Part shown: piece by piece, positions 19,397 through 28,975 of the stretch
Numbering within the stretch: the first letter of the stretch is position 1
Layout of the letters: the number at the start of each line of letters is the position of its first letter
NCBI GenBank assembly: GCA_009746045.1
Contig: RPFO01000065.1
Coordinates: forward strand, 5,741,620-5,805,619
From: Mesostigma viride
Taxonomy: Eukaryota; Streptophyta; Mesostigmatophyceae; Mesostigmatales; Mesostigmataceae
Direction of reading: 5' to 3'
DNA: 64,000 nt
Translations under genes and position numbers: made by a program
The notes under the pieces: model-generated
Told to the model about the DNA's origin: nothing
Seen by the model: the letters and a program-made list of their open reading frames with translations, nothing else
Databases searched by the model: none

Positions 19397-21019
19397 TTAG
19401 ACAGATAGACCGACTTGACAGTCAGCATTCATGAGCTTCCTCAGTACATTGTACTGGGCTGGGGCCTTGTGTGGCAGCTTTGTCAATGCATCAGCAGGGT
19501 TCTCCTCGCCAGGGATATGCTTCAAGTCAACCAAACTGGCCAACTCCTTCAGCAACAAATAATCCAGGTCCCGGCTCCTGGCCAGCTGCTTGTGAACAAA
19601 CTGGACCATACCCATGCTGTCTGTTAGCAACAACGTCTCCATCTGCAAGGTCCAAGGGGTAACTGAAGCCAGCTCCAGCATTAACTCCTTTATGTACAGG
19701 CTGGACTGGATCCCCTCGCATATGGCCCTGCATTCTGCCACATCTGAACTGATACAGACCCTCTTCTGCAGTCTGCTGTACCAGCTGAACAAACTTGCCC
19801 TGCTCTGATAAAAAGCAAACAGAGCAGCAGATCTCCCCCTGACCTTGGTAACCTGGCGAGCATCCATGGAACTGTCAACAAAGATCTCCAAGGTGATAGG
19901 CTGGGCAAAGTCAATCCCAGACAAAATCAGATCAGGGGTACTCTCCACCAACCGGGCTATGACTCGAGGCTTCTCATCCTCAAGCACCTCATCAGGCATT
20001 CTGCTATGGACCATCAAAGACGGACCACAGATGCTGGCAAACCAGGCCCACATGCCTCTCAACTCAGGTCCTGCAGCCTGGGTGATCTTCTCTGGCAAGG
20101 CCTTCACAATGGTCTGTTTATAATCTCCTCCAGCCTGAAGCCTGATACTCCACTCCCCGTCCCTCCTGAACAGGGTAGCCTGCATTCCACAGAACACTAC
20201 AGGCTTGTTGGGCTCCTGCCACAGCTCCTTGCCCAGTGAAAACTTGCCACTGATGACAGGAATAAACTTCTTCAGCCAGGTCGTGGGGGCTAGCAAATGC
20301 AGATCATCTCCATGCAAACTAGCATACACTGGCAGACCCTCCCATTGGGCCAGCAGCAAACAGGGATCAACTGAAGACACTCTCAAGCCACACTCACTGA
20401 TCAGAGCTTCCTGCAGCGTGAGTCTCCAGATGATTGGGCTCGACCTGAGTCCTTCCAGGCCCTTCAGAATAACCAGGAATTGTTGATGCAGCTCCAGCTT
20501 CCAGATGGCAGGCACCTCAACACAGTAAGGCTCATCCTGCTTCCACACCCTCCTGGCCACTTCTGGATCAGATTTTAAAAATGCCCTCTTGAAGTCCAGC
20601 AGCACTGATGACATAGCTGCTCCCCTGTTCAGCAACCCCACGTAGAGACATAGCAAAATTCTCCATGTGTCGTGTAGCATCCCTGGCGTGTATAGCTCCT
20701 CTCCTGGCAGACTCCCCGTGCCGTGATACTCATTCAGGACAGGCCTGACATGGGGCACTGATACCTCATCCACAACCTTCCTCTTCAGCACAAATCTCAA
20801 AGCAAGCTTCCTTGATGCTGGGGGACGTCTGTCTGTTGGTGCAGCACACTCAAACTGCAACCACTCCTCCAATGCCTTGGAGAAGGCGAGCTTCCAAGCC
20901 TCAAACAAAGTAGGCGAGCTCATCTCTTGGACCAGCTGGTCATATGTCAAAGGAGAGTGTGCAGCAAGGCTCCTGTGAGTTATGCCAATACTGCTGGGGT
21001 GCAACACAGCTGGAATCAC
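19397..21019 (-). CDS. pol: Reverse transcriptase - RNase H (element A), 540 aa
   Basis: Copies the element RNA into DNA and degrades the RNA strand. RT motif A is LLDFKRAFL with Asp142; a palm segment KGLEGLRSSPIIW matches the copia KALYGLKQAPRAW motif; motif C is HGDDL (236-240) where most copia elements have YVDD. RNase H: FVDSSMDA (Asp382), SSDVAECRA (Glu429), LLTDSMGMV (Asp467) and HIPGEENPADALTK near the end, a good match to the copia C-terminus. There is no ATG at the start; the frame opens after an in-frame TGA near 21050 and overlaps the end of the INT-PR ORF by about 34 nt in the -1 frame, so translation probably depends on frameshifting or on a mutated junction. Catalytic residues are all present. 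Confidence 0.9.
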   Translation of the reverse strand: MIPAVLHPSSIGITHRSLAAHSPLTYDQLVQEMSSPTLFEAWKLAFSKALEEWLQFECAAPTDRRPPASRKLALRFVLKRKVVDEVSVPHVRPVLNEYHGTGSLPGEELYTPGMLHDTWRILLCLYVGLLNRGAAMSSVLLDFKRAFLKSDPEVARRVWKQDEPYCVEVPAIWKLELHQQFLVILKGLEGLRSSPIIWRLTLQEALISECGLRVSSVDPCLLLAQWEGLPVYASLHGDDLHLLAPTTWLKKFIPVISGKFSLGKELWQEPNKPVVFCGMQATLFRRDGEWSIRLQAGGDYKQTIVKALPEKITQAAGPELRGMWAWFASICGPSLMVHSRMPDEVLEDEKPRVIARLVESTPDLILSGIDFAQPITLEIFVDSSMDARQVTKVRGRSAALFAFYQSRASLFSWYSRLQKRVCISSDVAECRAICEGIQSSLYIKELMLELASVTPWTLQMETLLLTDSMGMVQFVHKQLARSRDLDYLLLKELASLVDLKHIPGEENPADALTKLPHKAPAQYNVLRKLMNADCQVGLSV

Positions 21020-22989
21020 AAACTGGCCGCTGGGGGCACCTCCCCTTCATCCCATTTTACACCCTTGACCGGCTTGGCCCTGCACCTGACTGGAAATGTT
21101 GTCCTGAAATTTTCTAGGGGAATCATCCCCCAGCCATCTCTTCTCAGAGCTGTAGCTCTGATAGAAATCCCAGGATTGCCCAGAAAATTCTGACCCAAAA
21201 TCACAGGGCCATCATAGTCCTCTAGGACAAGGAAGGTCACATCCACACCCATGACAGGGGCAGTAACCTCTCCCAACACCCTTAGATGCGTCCTACCACT
21301 GAAATCAGACACCCAGGGGCAACTTGGTTCTCCGACCAGCAGTTCTCCTGTATGCTGAGGTCCCATGACAGAAACCTGTGCATTGGTATCTATCTCCATG
21401 GCAGCTACCTCAGGTTCATCCAACTGGACAAGCTTGGACACCTTAGGCTCCTTCTTGGCTCTTTGCAAAGCCTGTACAATATCTGATAGACGCACACCCC
21501 TAGGCCTGGTGTCGGGCCGTTCCGGAGGTGCAGCCTGTCCGCCTGCTTGCCCAACCACCGTATGTGAAGGTACCCCAGGGGCCGGGCCAGGGTCACCCTG
21601 AGGGCTCGATACAGCTGTAGCACCCTGATCAGGAAGCTCCACGTCACCCCCGCCTTGTACACCAGCGGGCACCTGGAAGAGGTCTCCTTGATTACCTCCC
21701 CGGGGACGGATCTTTGACCAGGACAGACGGTGCACTGCTTGGGAGCCATCAATGGCCACCCAGCACTTATGGCCAGCGGCTTCTACTCGGGTCACCACCC
21801 CATCATGCCAGCTGCCACGTTTCCCTGGAAAGCTTGGTTCCTTCCACACAACAACCTGTTGTCCAACGTTAGGTTCTAGGACACTCCAGCCCTTGTCTTT
21901 CTGCCTCAGCTTGAGGAACTTGGCCTCTAGCTTCTCCTTCCATGCCTGCTCAGCATCAGCTGGCAGCATCCTGGTATGCAGCATAAGAGGATTGATGGCA
22001 ATGTCACCAAAGAACATGGGAGTCCTCAGGTTCAGCCTGTCCTCCACAGAACGTAGCCATGCAGATGTCACAATGGCAGATGACGTCCTTGGAATCCTCT
22101 CCACCAGCAGCACAGTCTTGATCTCTTGGATGGCTCTCTCCACCACCCCTTGCTGGCCGTGGCTCTCCCTGGGTGTAATCAGCAACTCTGGAAACTCTGG
22201 CAGGTTCTCACAGCACTCAAACTGAATGTCACACTGCAACAACTCCAACCCAGGGTACCTGCTCCTTGTCAACTTCAGAGCAGCAATCAATGTAGGCTTC
22301 TCCATGTCAGGCAGGATCTCTAGGGTCTTGTACTTGGTATATCTGTCCACTGCCACCAGCAGCTTCAAACCCCTGATTCTCTGAATATCTACCTGCACAT
22401 GGCCTGGCTGCAAAATAGGAGTCCTGGCATGAGACTGCTTGGGCTTTCTAGCAACTAGCCTGCACTTGCAAGCTTGAGCAACCTGTTGGCAGATGGAGTA
22501 CAACTCACTTCCTCCCAGCCGTCTAGCAACTTGCAAAGACTGAGCTGCATGGCCAAACATGGTATGCAACCTTGAGGCAATGTCATACAAGAGAGAAAAC
22601 CTTTTATTGTCATTATTAGCACTCAAGGTATGTACAGATCCCTTATGTACAGGAGGCACCAGGGTCGTGCCTGTCAGACTGTCTCCAGCCCTATCCTCAT
22701 CCTGACCATCCTGTGCCAGTCCTGCACGGTCAGAATGCTTCTGAGATCCACCTGGGTCCACATCACCAGGTCCTACCTCAGGCTCAGCACCGCCATGGCG
22801 GGCACGTTGGCGAGTAACCACTGCAGCTACAGCTGGCATACTCTCTGTGGTAACCAAGCTTGCCCCATCGTGTCCAATAGGCTCTTTCACTAGAGCATGG
22901 GGCTGCCCCTCACTGCTGTCACTAGCAGCTTCATTACACACCCCTGGGGGCACCCTCCAGGGTTCAGGGATGTGTGCAGGCTCAATCAA
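21016..22989 (-). CDS. pol: Integrase plus retropepsin-like protease (element A), 657 aa
   Basis: Inserts the DNA copy and processes the polyprotein. Integrase: H142-x4-H147 with C174/C176 (zinc-finger-like, imperfect second pair), catalytic Asp201 (HVQVDIQ), Asp254 (LQCDIQFE) and Glu284 (GQQGVVERAI). Only 29 residues lie between the last two acidic residues, against 35 in Ty1/copia. An SH3/GPY-like tail lies at about 363-430 (WHDGVVTRVE, SWSKIRP). After a Pro/Gly-rich linker comes a retropepsin-like domain: MEIDTNAQVSVMG (active-site DTNA at 534-537) and VILGQNFLG (596-604), the usual hydrophobic-LG pair. No D(S/T)GA site occurs between gag and integrase. The ORF has no ATG near its 5' end; it opens right after the end of gag in the -1 frame. 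Confidence 0.85.
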   Translation of the reverse strand: MIEPAHIPEPWRVPPGVCNEAASDSSEGQPHALVKEPIGHDGASLVTTESMPAVAAVVTRQRARHGGAEPEVGPGDVDPGGSQKHSDRAGLAQDGQDEDRAGDSLTGTTLVPPVHKGSVHTLSANNDNKRFSLLYDIASRLHTMFGHAAQSLQVARRLGGSELYSICQQVAQACKCRLVARKPKQSHARTPILQPGHVQVDIQRIRGLKLLVAVDRYTKYKTLEILPDMEKPTLIAALKLTRSRYPGLELLQCDIQFECCENLPEFPELLITPRESHGQQGVVERAIQEIKTVLLVERIPRTSSAIVTSAWLRSVEDRLNLRTPMFFGDIAINPLMLHTRMLPADAEQAWKEKLEAKFLKLRQKDKGWSVLEPNVGQQVVVWKEPSFPGKRGSWHDGVVTRVEAAGHKCWVAIDGSQAVHRLSWSKIRPRGGNQGDLFQVPAGVQGGGDVELPDQGATAVSSPQGDPGPAPGVPSHTVVGQAGGQAAPPERPDTRPRGVRLSDIVQALQRAKKEPKVSKLVQLDEPEVAAMEIDTNAQVSVMGPQHTGELLVGEPSCPWVSDFSGRTHLRVLGEVTAPVMGVDVTFLVLEDYDGPVILGQNFLGNPGISIRATALRRDGWGMIPLENFRTTFPVRCRAKPVKGVKWDEGEVPPAASL

Positions 22990-25179
22990 TGATCAGCAGC
23001 CTTGCCCTTGCCCTTGTCCTGGGATGGACCAGCCTTGTCCTTGCTGCCACCCTGAGCTGGCTTGCTCTGACCTTCCTGCCTCAGGTACGAGGGACACTCA
23101 TTCCTGAAGTGACCCTTCCCCTGGCAGAAATAACATTCCACCTGACTGATGTCCCGTGAGGTCCCACTGCTGGGCCCAGCCTTGGGAGGACCACCCACCC
23201 TCTTGAAGTCAAACTGGGACTGTGGATGTCCCGACTTCGGCGGGGTCCCCCGTCCAGCCCTTCTGTCACGCCCCCTCCTGGACCTTCCTCGACCCCTTGA
23301 AGAGGTCTCAGGCCCTCTCGAGGACGCTGGGCCCCCGTGGCCCGATCCCCTCATGGACTTAACCGTGGGTTCAGTGGCCTCCTCATCATTCTGACGAGGG
23401 CGCTTACCCCCACGTACTTGCCGCTGAAACACTCATACAACTGATCCGTCATGGCTGCCCAGCCATGGACCTGTCGCATGTGGATGGTCACATTATCCAT
23501 GGTGACCGGATCCAGTGCAGCGACTTGAGAAAGTCGCCCATGGCCATCCGATCTGCGACGAAGAAGCCCTTGGCCATGGCGTCCTCCCTCAGCTTGACGA
23601 AGTCTTCAAAGGCGTGGACCACTAGTTGCCCCTTGATGGGCTTGTAGTCCAGGTATTCTTGCTTCAGGTGGGACCCATCTATGGTCCTCTTGTCACTCAG
23701 GAACACCTGAGTCGCGTCATAAACGCCGCCCAGGTGTCCCCCGCCGCGTGTCGCTCCCGAACAAACTTGAACAGCCGCCTCGCCGACTGCCGTATGTAGG
23801 CACTAGACGCCAGGATGCGAAGCTTGTCACCGTTGTATATCTCCGTGTACAAGTTCATGTCCTCTAACATCCTTCAGCATCCCGGGGCTGCCAATTGTCC
23901 TTGATGGACTGAAACTGGCCTAGCACCGCGTACCCCTCAGCAACGGTTGGTCGCTTAGGCGCCGCTTGATCTGCGGCTGGCGCGTGCTGCCCGCCCTGCG
24001 ATCCTTGGCTCTGATTATCTGGCACCTCAGCCTGGTCTCCCAGCGCCTGGCCGTCCCCGCGTCCATCGCGTCCACCGCGTCCATCGCGTCCATCTCGTCC
24101 ATCGCCGCGCCGTCCGAAGCCCATAAAGCCCGCTTGTTGGTTGATAGCTCCATCCTCCATGATGGCCTCTGTTCAGATCTGCTACAGCCAGCCAAGTGGC
24201 CAAGCAGCAATTAAAGCAATATAAGCTACTGAACAAGAAAGGAAAGTGCCAAGTGTTACCACTCAGGCAAGACCACCACGGCTGGCCCCAGGCGCGTCCT
24301 GGTTCTCCTTGTCGCTGTCGTCGTCGCTGTCGCTCACCACAATCAGCTCTGGTACCCTGCTACCTGCTGCGCCGTCGTCGACCCGCTGTCGGCCCGCGAT
24401 GACTGAATCGTCACCGTTGGTAAAGTAGACAGGTGACAACCCGTCGTTGGCACCTCGCGGATTGTACGTTGGCACCTCGTGGTCGCCAGTGCCTCGTCGC
24501 CTAGCCCAGCGACACCCCCTGCTCCTACCTCAAGGTCACTCTCGTACCTAAGAGGTGCAAACTCCTCCCAACGCGTCACACGAACGCGAAGGGGCGGGGG
24601 CAGTTCCTGAAAAGGAACTCTTACTCGCTCTGGAAACCTGCCGACTCTTGTCGCGCGGTCCTCCGGCGATGGCTTCCGCTGTCGCCCCGACCTCTGCAAG
24701 CCGCCTGTGTGCTCCGCTCCGCGTCGTTCACGCCTAACTGGCCCCGCTGCAACACCCTCGTCGCCGATGCCGCCTGCGAAAGCACGTGGTACTCCCGCGC
24801 CCGCTACTGTCGGTACAAACTCGTGTCGCCCTGCGCCAGCTGCCTCCGCAACCTCGCCTCGCCTTGCTGCCAACTCCGTCCGCACTCGCTCTGCTACTGC
24901 AGTAATCACCGTCTGGATGCCGACCAACCCGTGAAGCTCCTGCTCAAGGTCGTCGATGCTCCGGTGCTCCGGAATGACGATGGTTTGTACGTGTCGCAGA
25001 ATTCGCTCCCAATCTTCGACCTGGTCGTCGACGAATTGCACGAAGCTGCGATTTACAGGCGGACGATCTGCAAGCAACAAAGATAGATCCCGAACGACAC
25101 GGCGTAATTCAGGAGAAATCGAACCCCCAGCAGACTGCCGAAACCGGAAATCCTGCTGCCGTTGTTCCTCCTGCACCAT
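22986..25179 (-). pseudogene. gag: gag of element A, frameshifted
   Basis: The structural capsid/nucleocapsid gene is read in several frames. 25179-24343 opens with ATG (MVQEEQRQQDFRFRQSAGG) and holds a coiled-coil-like segment; 24160-23864 is Gly/Asp/Arg-rich (GDGRDGRDGRGGRDG); 23706-23488 looks like a capsid helix bundle (VVHAFEDFVKLREDAMAK); 23432-22986 is basic and ends with a CCHC zinc knuckle CYFCQGKGHFRNEC (C-x2-C-x4-H-x4-C) that binds RNA. Because these pieces need at least two or three frame changes, gag is probably inactivated; introns are a less likely explanation. The nucleocapsid part ends at TGA 22986-22988, overlapping the integrase frame by about 7 nt. Confidence 0.7.
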
Positions 25180-25270
25180 TCACCACCAGACGAGCTCCTC
25201 GTCGTCAACGCTGCACACCGCAACCGGCAACGACCCTCCTGGCCGTTCCGCTGAGACTGGTTGTAATTTG

Positions 25271-25966
25271 AGTTAACGTTCTTCGCACACGCAATGTGAA
25301 GGATATGGTTGCAATGCAGCAATGTGTGAATATGGTTGGAAACGGAGCTTTGTTAAAATCGGATAATGTTTACAGCGCTCACACACTTGAGGCTTGTACA
25401 CGCGCTTGCCAAGTCAAGGCACAACACGTGAGGCGGGCTCGCAAGAGATGCCCATTTGGCACTGGCCTATTGTTTATATACTTGTGCACTGTGCTTGCTA
25501 GTCCTGAGCAGCCTAGGAGGCCTGCTCAGTAATAACACCCCGGTACAGTATTCACTACCTGTACAGCGCCCAGTTCCTATACAGTAGGTCTGCCATACAG
25601 GCACAGTGACCACAGAGCACAGTCCACAGTGACTATTGCATCTGCACCTAGAAGTCCAGGACTAAGCCTGCGGTACCAACAGACCACAGGTTAAGGTTCC
25701 TATTTCCTGCGTACGACGTATCAATCCAATACCGTCGTAGGTACAGCACCTAATTCCTGTCAGCCCAGGAATTACTGTCGACCCCATATGTCGTCGGCAA
25801 ATATTCACGTCCGTCTTAGAAGAACAGCCGGCTCGCGCTCGCGCGCGACCGGGAAGTCGGAACGCCATAACTTTCTTGATACTTGTCGGAATGAACTCGT
25901 TCCGGTGCCGCTGGAATCGCAGAGATATGCCGAATCAGGATCACGCCAATGCGCTTGGCGTTAACT
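25271..25966 (-). repeat. 5' LTR of element A (696 bp)
   Basis: Same sequence as 17892-18589 except about five substitutions and two 1-bp indels. Read on the - strand the downstream leader starts CAAATTACAACC; I do not recognise a tRNA primer site in it. Confidence 0.95.
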
Positions 25967-25971
25967 AATAT
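25967..25971. other. Target-site duplication AATAT (right)
   Basis: Matches 17887-17891. Together they mark the exact insertion point of element A in exon 1. Confidence 0.9.
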
Positions 25972-26863
25972 CGTGCAAGGTTTCCAGGAATTGGGCAAGT
26001 CGGATGAGCACAGGAACGCGAAGTGCGCTGTGCTGTCAATGTGCTTGGGAAAGGACGGCATGAACAATCAAGGGCATTGCACTCTCGCGCGGCTGCTTCA
26101 CGTCACGCCCAAGGATATCCAGACCGCAAGGGGAATGAGGATGGGGGGCGACCTTCCCGCCCTGAAGGCGCCCCCTCGTGCTTTACGGTCGGACAAGTTT
26201 CCGGAGGAGGTCAAAGACATCGTCGGGAGTTACTGGTTGTCAGACCTAAACACGAGGGCGTCTCCCAACCATAAGGACGTGGTCAATGAGTTCGAAAGGA
26301 AGGGAAACGCCAGGATCCTCATTTCCTCCCAGGGCGGAAGGTACTATTTGGACTCGCTTGAAACGATTTACAAGCGGTTCTGTTCTGACGCGTCGCCGTA
26401 CAAGGGAGGTATCGTGACGACTGCGGACGGGACAAGGTACAAGGTGGGGTACACGAAGTTCGTGGAGTTCATGCCCAAGTGCGTAAAGGGCGTGTGGAAG
26501 GACCGGGACTTGTGCGCATGCGAAAAGCACGTCGTCTTCGAGTCTCTGCTCTCTGCCTTCGCCAAAGGCGTCAAGGAGTTGAAGAGCACGCTGGAGATCG
26601 AGGAGAGGGAGGGTATCCCTTCCGTGCCTGACAATGCCCATGATTTCGTTCGACGTTTCACCTGCCACAGGGCTGAGAGGGGGGAGGGGGGCAAGGAGGG
26701 GGGGACGGGCGGCCCGTTCGTTAACGTCCCAATGAACTGCTTGGAAGGGACGTGCAACGAGTGTGGGATTTCCGAGTTCATCGTGACGGACCAGATGAAG
26801 GGGTGGACAAAGAAGTACACGTGGTTCGACTTCATAAAGGAGGGCACAGCGCCCCGTGGGACG
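25972..26863 (+). CDS. DDE-like gene, exon 1 right part
   Basis: Continues the frame of 17620-17891 (CGTGCAAGGTTTCCAGG, IVQGFQELG). It encodes an N-terminal region with several Cys pairs: DLCACEKH, FTCHRAERG and CLEGTCNECG, which resemble zinc-binding sites of the related family, then WTKKYTWFDF. It ends at ACG before the donor GTAAGC (26864), phase 0. An apparent ATG at 25949 lies in the LTR and is not the native start. Confidence 0.6.
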
Positions 26864-27119
26864 GTAAGCATGTATATTTGCATCGTTGAATATATATATG
26901 TAGACTTTCATACTTCCAACGGCCGTTGGCGTTGGGAAATTCCCAGCTGCTGACTTCCATTCTTCGGTCAATCCATGGTGCGCGGGCATGTATATTTGCA
27001 TCGTTGAATATATATATGTAGACTTTCATACTTCCAACGGCCGTTGGCGTTGGGAAATTCCCAGCTGCTGACTTCCATTCTTCGGTCAATCCATGGTGCG
27101 CGGGTGTGTTGTGTTGCAG
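26864..27119 (+). other. Intron 1 of the DDE-like gene (256 bp)
   Basis: Donor GTAAGC, acceptor TTGTGTTGCAG, phase 0. The intron is mainly two tandem copies of a 108-bp unit, each with TATATATATG, an exact CCAACGGCCGTTGG (26926 and 27034) and CTTCGGTCAATCCATGG. The palindrome can fold into a hairpin within the pre-mRNA. Confidence 0.75.
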
Positions 27120-27875
27120 GAGGAGGATGTGGCGCCGCAAATGAACCTGCAGCAAAAACTCATCAAGTCAACCCTCTCGGAGCTCCATGAACTCATTACG
27201 GCGCGCTTCCCGGAATTCGCCATTCACGTCCATACATGGGCCTGGCAGCACCACGCTTACAAGGAGTGCATTGACGTGATGCCGCTGGGAACGGTGGTGG
27301 TCCTGATGGACTACTCGGAGAACTATTCGGACCACCTGCAGAAACAGTTGCAGGCGCAGTACTGGTACCCAAGTAGTTACGTCCTGATGCCGGTGATCGT
27401 GATGTACCGTGATCCCGTATCGCTGGAAATCAAAAGGGTGAAGCACGATTACATGGGGAAGGACGTACCGAGGAATGCCCAGACCCTGGAGTTCGTGATG
27501 AAGAATACCCTTAACGTGCTGAGGGAGGAGGGGGTGGAGGTGAGGAACTGGATCAGTTGGTCCGACAACTGTAAGGAGCAGTTCCAATCCCGGTATGTGT
27601 TGGCGATGGCTGCGGACCTGCTCGAGGCCGACCCCGACTTGGAATCATTGGAGTGGAACTACTCGTGTGCAGGACATGGGAAGGGGGAGTCGGACGGGGA
27701 GGGGGGGACGGTCAAAAGCATCCTCAAAAGAGCGCAGATGCAGGAGGACAATCGGAACCTGAATACGGTGGAGGCACTGGTGGCCTACCTGAACCGGGAT
27801 TGGAGAACCGGCAAAGACTCGAGTCGACCATCGGCACAATCGGACGTGGTTCGACGGGCATTTCTTCTCGATAAC
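27120..27875 (+). CDS. DDE-like gene, exon 2 (catalytic core candidate)
   Basis: 252 codons, phase 0 at both ends. Motifs in order: WAWQHHAYK, VVVLMDYSENYSDHLQ (first Asp), SYVLMPVIVMYRDP, NWISWSDNCKEQFQSRY (second Asp), and WNYSCAGHGKGESDGEGG (third acidic cluster), then TVKSILKRAQ. The same spacing and wording (DFSENYS, SDG..QYK, HGKG..DG.GG) occur in an animal and protist protein family that looks like a DDE-type nuclease. The assignment as transposase is from motif memory and remains to be checked. The donor GTAAGT follows at 27876. Confidence 0.6.
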
Positions 27876-28051
27876 GTAAGTAAAGACAGTTGCTTTCTGG
27901 TGGTCAAGTGCAGTTCTATAATTTGTCTCTGGTTACACTTTACAGAGGACAGCTTCCTTGATGCAGTTTGAAGTTTCATAAGGCCAACGGCCGTTGGAGC
28001 TGGAAAATCGTATAATTGTTGAGTGCCAACGGCCGTTGGAGTTGAGAAATG

Positions 28052-28582
28052 TGTCAAAATGTAAGACAGGTGGCAGGCTTAAAGATCGAATAATGCTTTA
28101 CTGATTTTATATATTGACTTTGAGTCGGCGTACAAACGGGTAGCCATGACAATTGCAGGGGCAACATTAAGTGGAAAAACACACTGTCGCAGTATCCGTC
28201 GATCTTAAATTAATCTACGGTATAAGTTAAAGTGCATCCAGCCGCCACACACAAGTGGGTGGCTTACATCAACACTAAAATGATGCGTCAGATCACTAGT
28301 ATGCAAGTACAAGGACATTGCGCCTCCAGGGCAGCACTTAGTGAACATAGGGTCGGCGCGTAGCGCGGAGCCAGGCAAATTTTGTCAGACGGCTACAGTA
28401 CCACTGGCTACAGTACCACTGGTTACAGTACCACTAGGGTACGGATGTCAGCTAACTAATATATTTAGCTAACTAATATATTTAGTAAAATGTAGAAGAA
28501 AGTAGTCATATAAGTTCCGGTATACCCGAAACTAGCACACTCAATAAAAAGACTGTCAGGCATATTGGGGCATATCCTGACA
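28052..28582 (-). repeat. 3' LTR of gag-only element, copy 1
   Basis: 531 bp, TGTCA...TGACA. Next to it (28583-28590) CCCCCCTT reads AAGGGGGG on the - strand, the polypurine tract. The LTR contains three copies of a TACAGTACCACT-like 15-mer and a duplicated AGCTAACTAATATATTT segment. Confidence 0.95.
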
Positions 28583-28975
28583 CCCCCCTTGCATACAATG
28601 TGCCTGTTCCCCCCCCTTGCTCAGAGAGACCTATAGCTAGTGAGGGTATAGCCGGGTACACTCCCCTGCCAGCACCCCCCTTACACGGCTATCTGGTTGG
28701 AGCTGAGAGGAGACTGATGACTGTAGCCCCCAGGTGTCCCTGGGAGTGCGCCACAGTGGCTGTTGCTGGGAGAATGCCGGGGACCCTCGAAAAAACTTGG
28801 TTGTTGCTGCTGTTGCTGGTAAAATGCTGGGACCCTGGAAAGACATCCGGTGGCCCCCAGGTGTCCCTGGGAGTGCGCCACAGGAGAAAAGAACACAGGT
28901 TGACTGGTTGATGCTGGTACTGCAGTACTGGTCACTGCTGGCTGCTGGCATGAAGACCTGCACCTGTCACGTCTG

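Larger units (their letters stand above)
17892..25966 (-). mobile_element. LTR retrotransposon A, copia-like with INT-PR-RT order (8075 bp)
   Basis: A complete insertion: two LTRs (17892-18589 and 25271-25966), AGTTAACG...CGTTAACT termini, TSD AATAT, a polypurine tract and pol ORFs. It is oriented on the - strand, so the 5' LTR is at the right. Order read 5' to 3': gag with CCHC knuckle, integrase, retropepsin-like domain, reverse transcriptase, RNase H. RT and RNase H motifs are of Ty1/copia type (integrase before RT), but the protease lies after the integrase, not between gag and integrase. The LTRs differ by about five substitutions and two single-base indels, so the insertion is fairly recent, yet gag is frameshifted. 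The element interrupts exon 1 of the DDE-like gene. Confidence 0.92.

Noticed and set aside
25949-25971. ATG at 25949 as the start of a separate gene
   Set aside because: The ATG is in the right LTR of element A; the frame belongs to the interrupted exon that begins at 17620.
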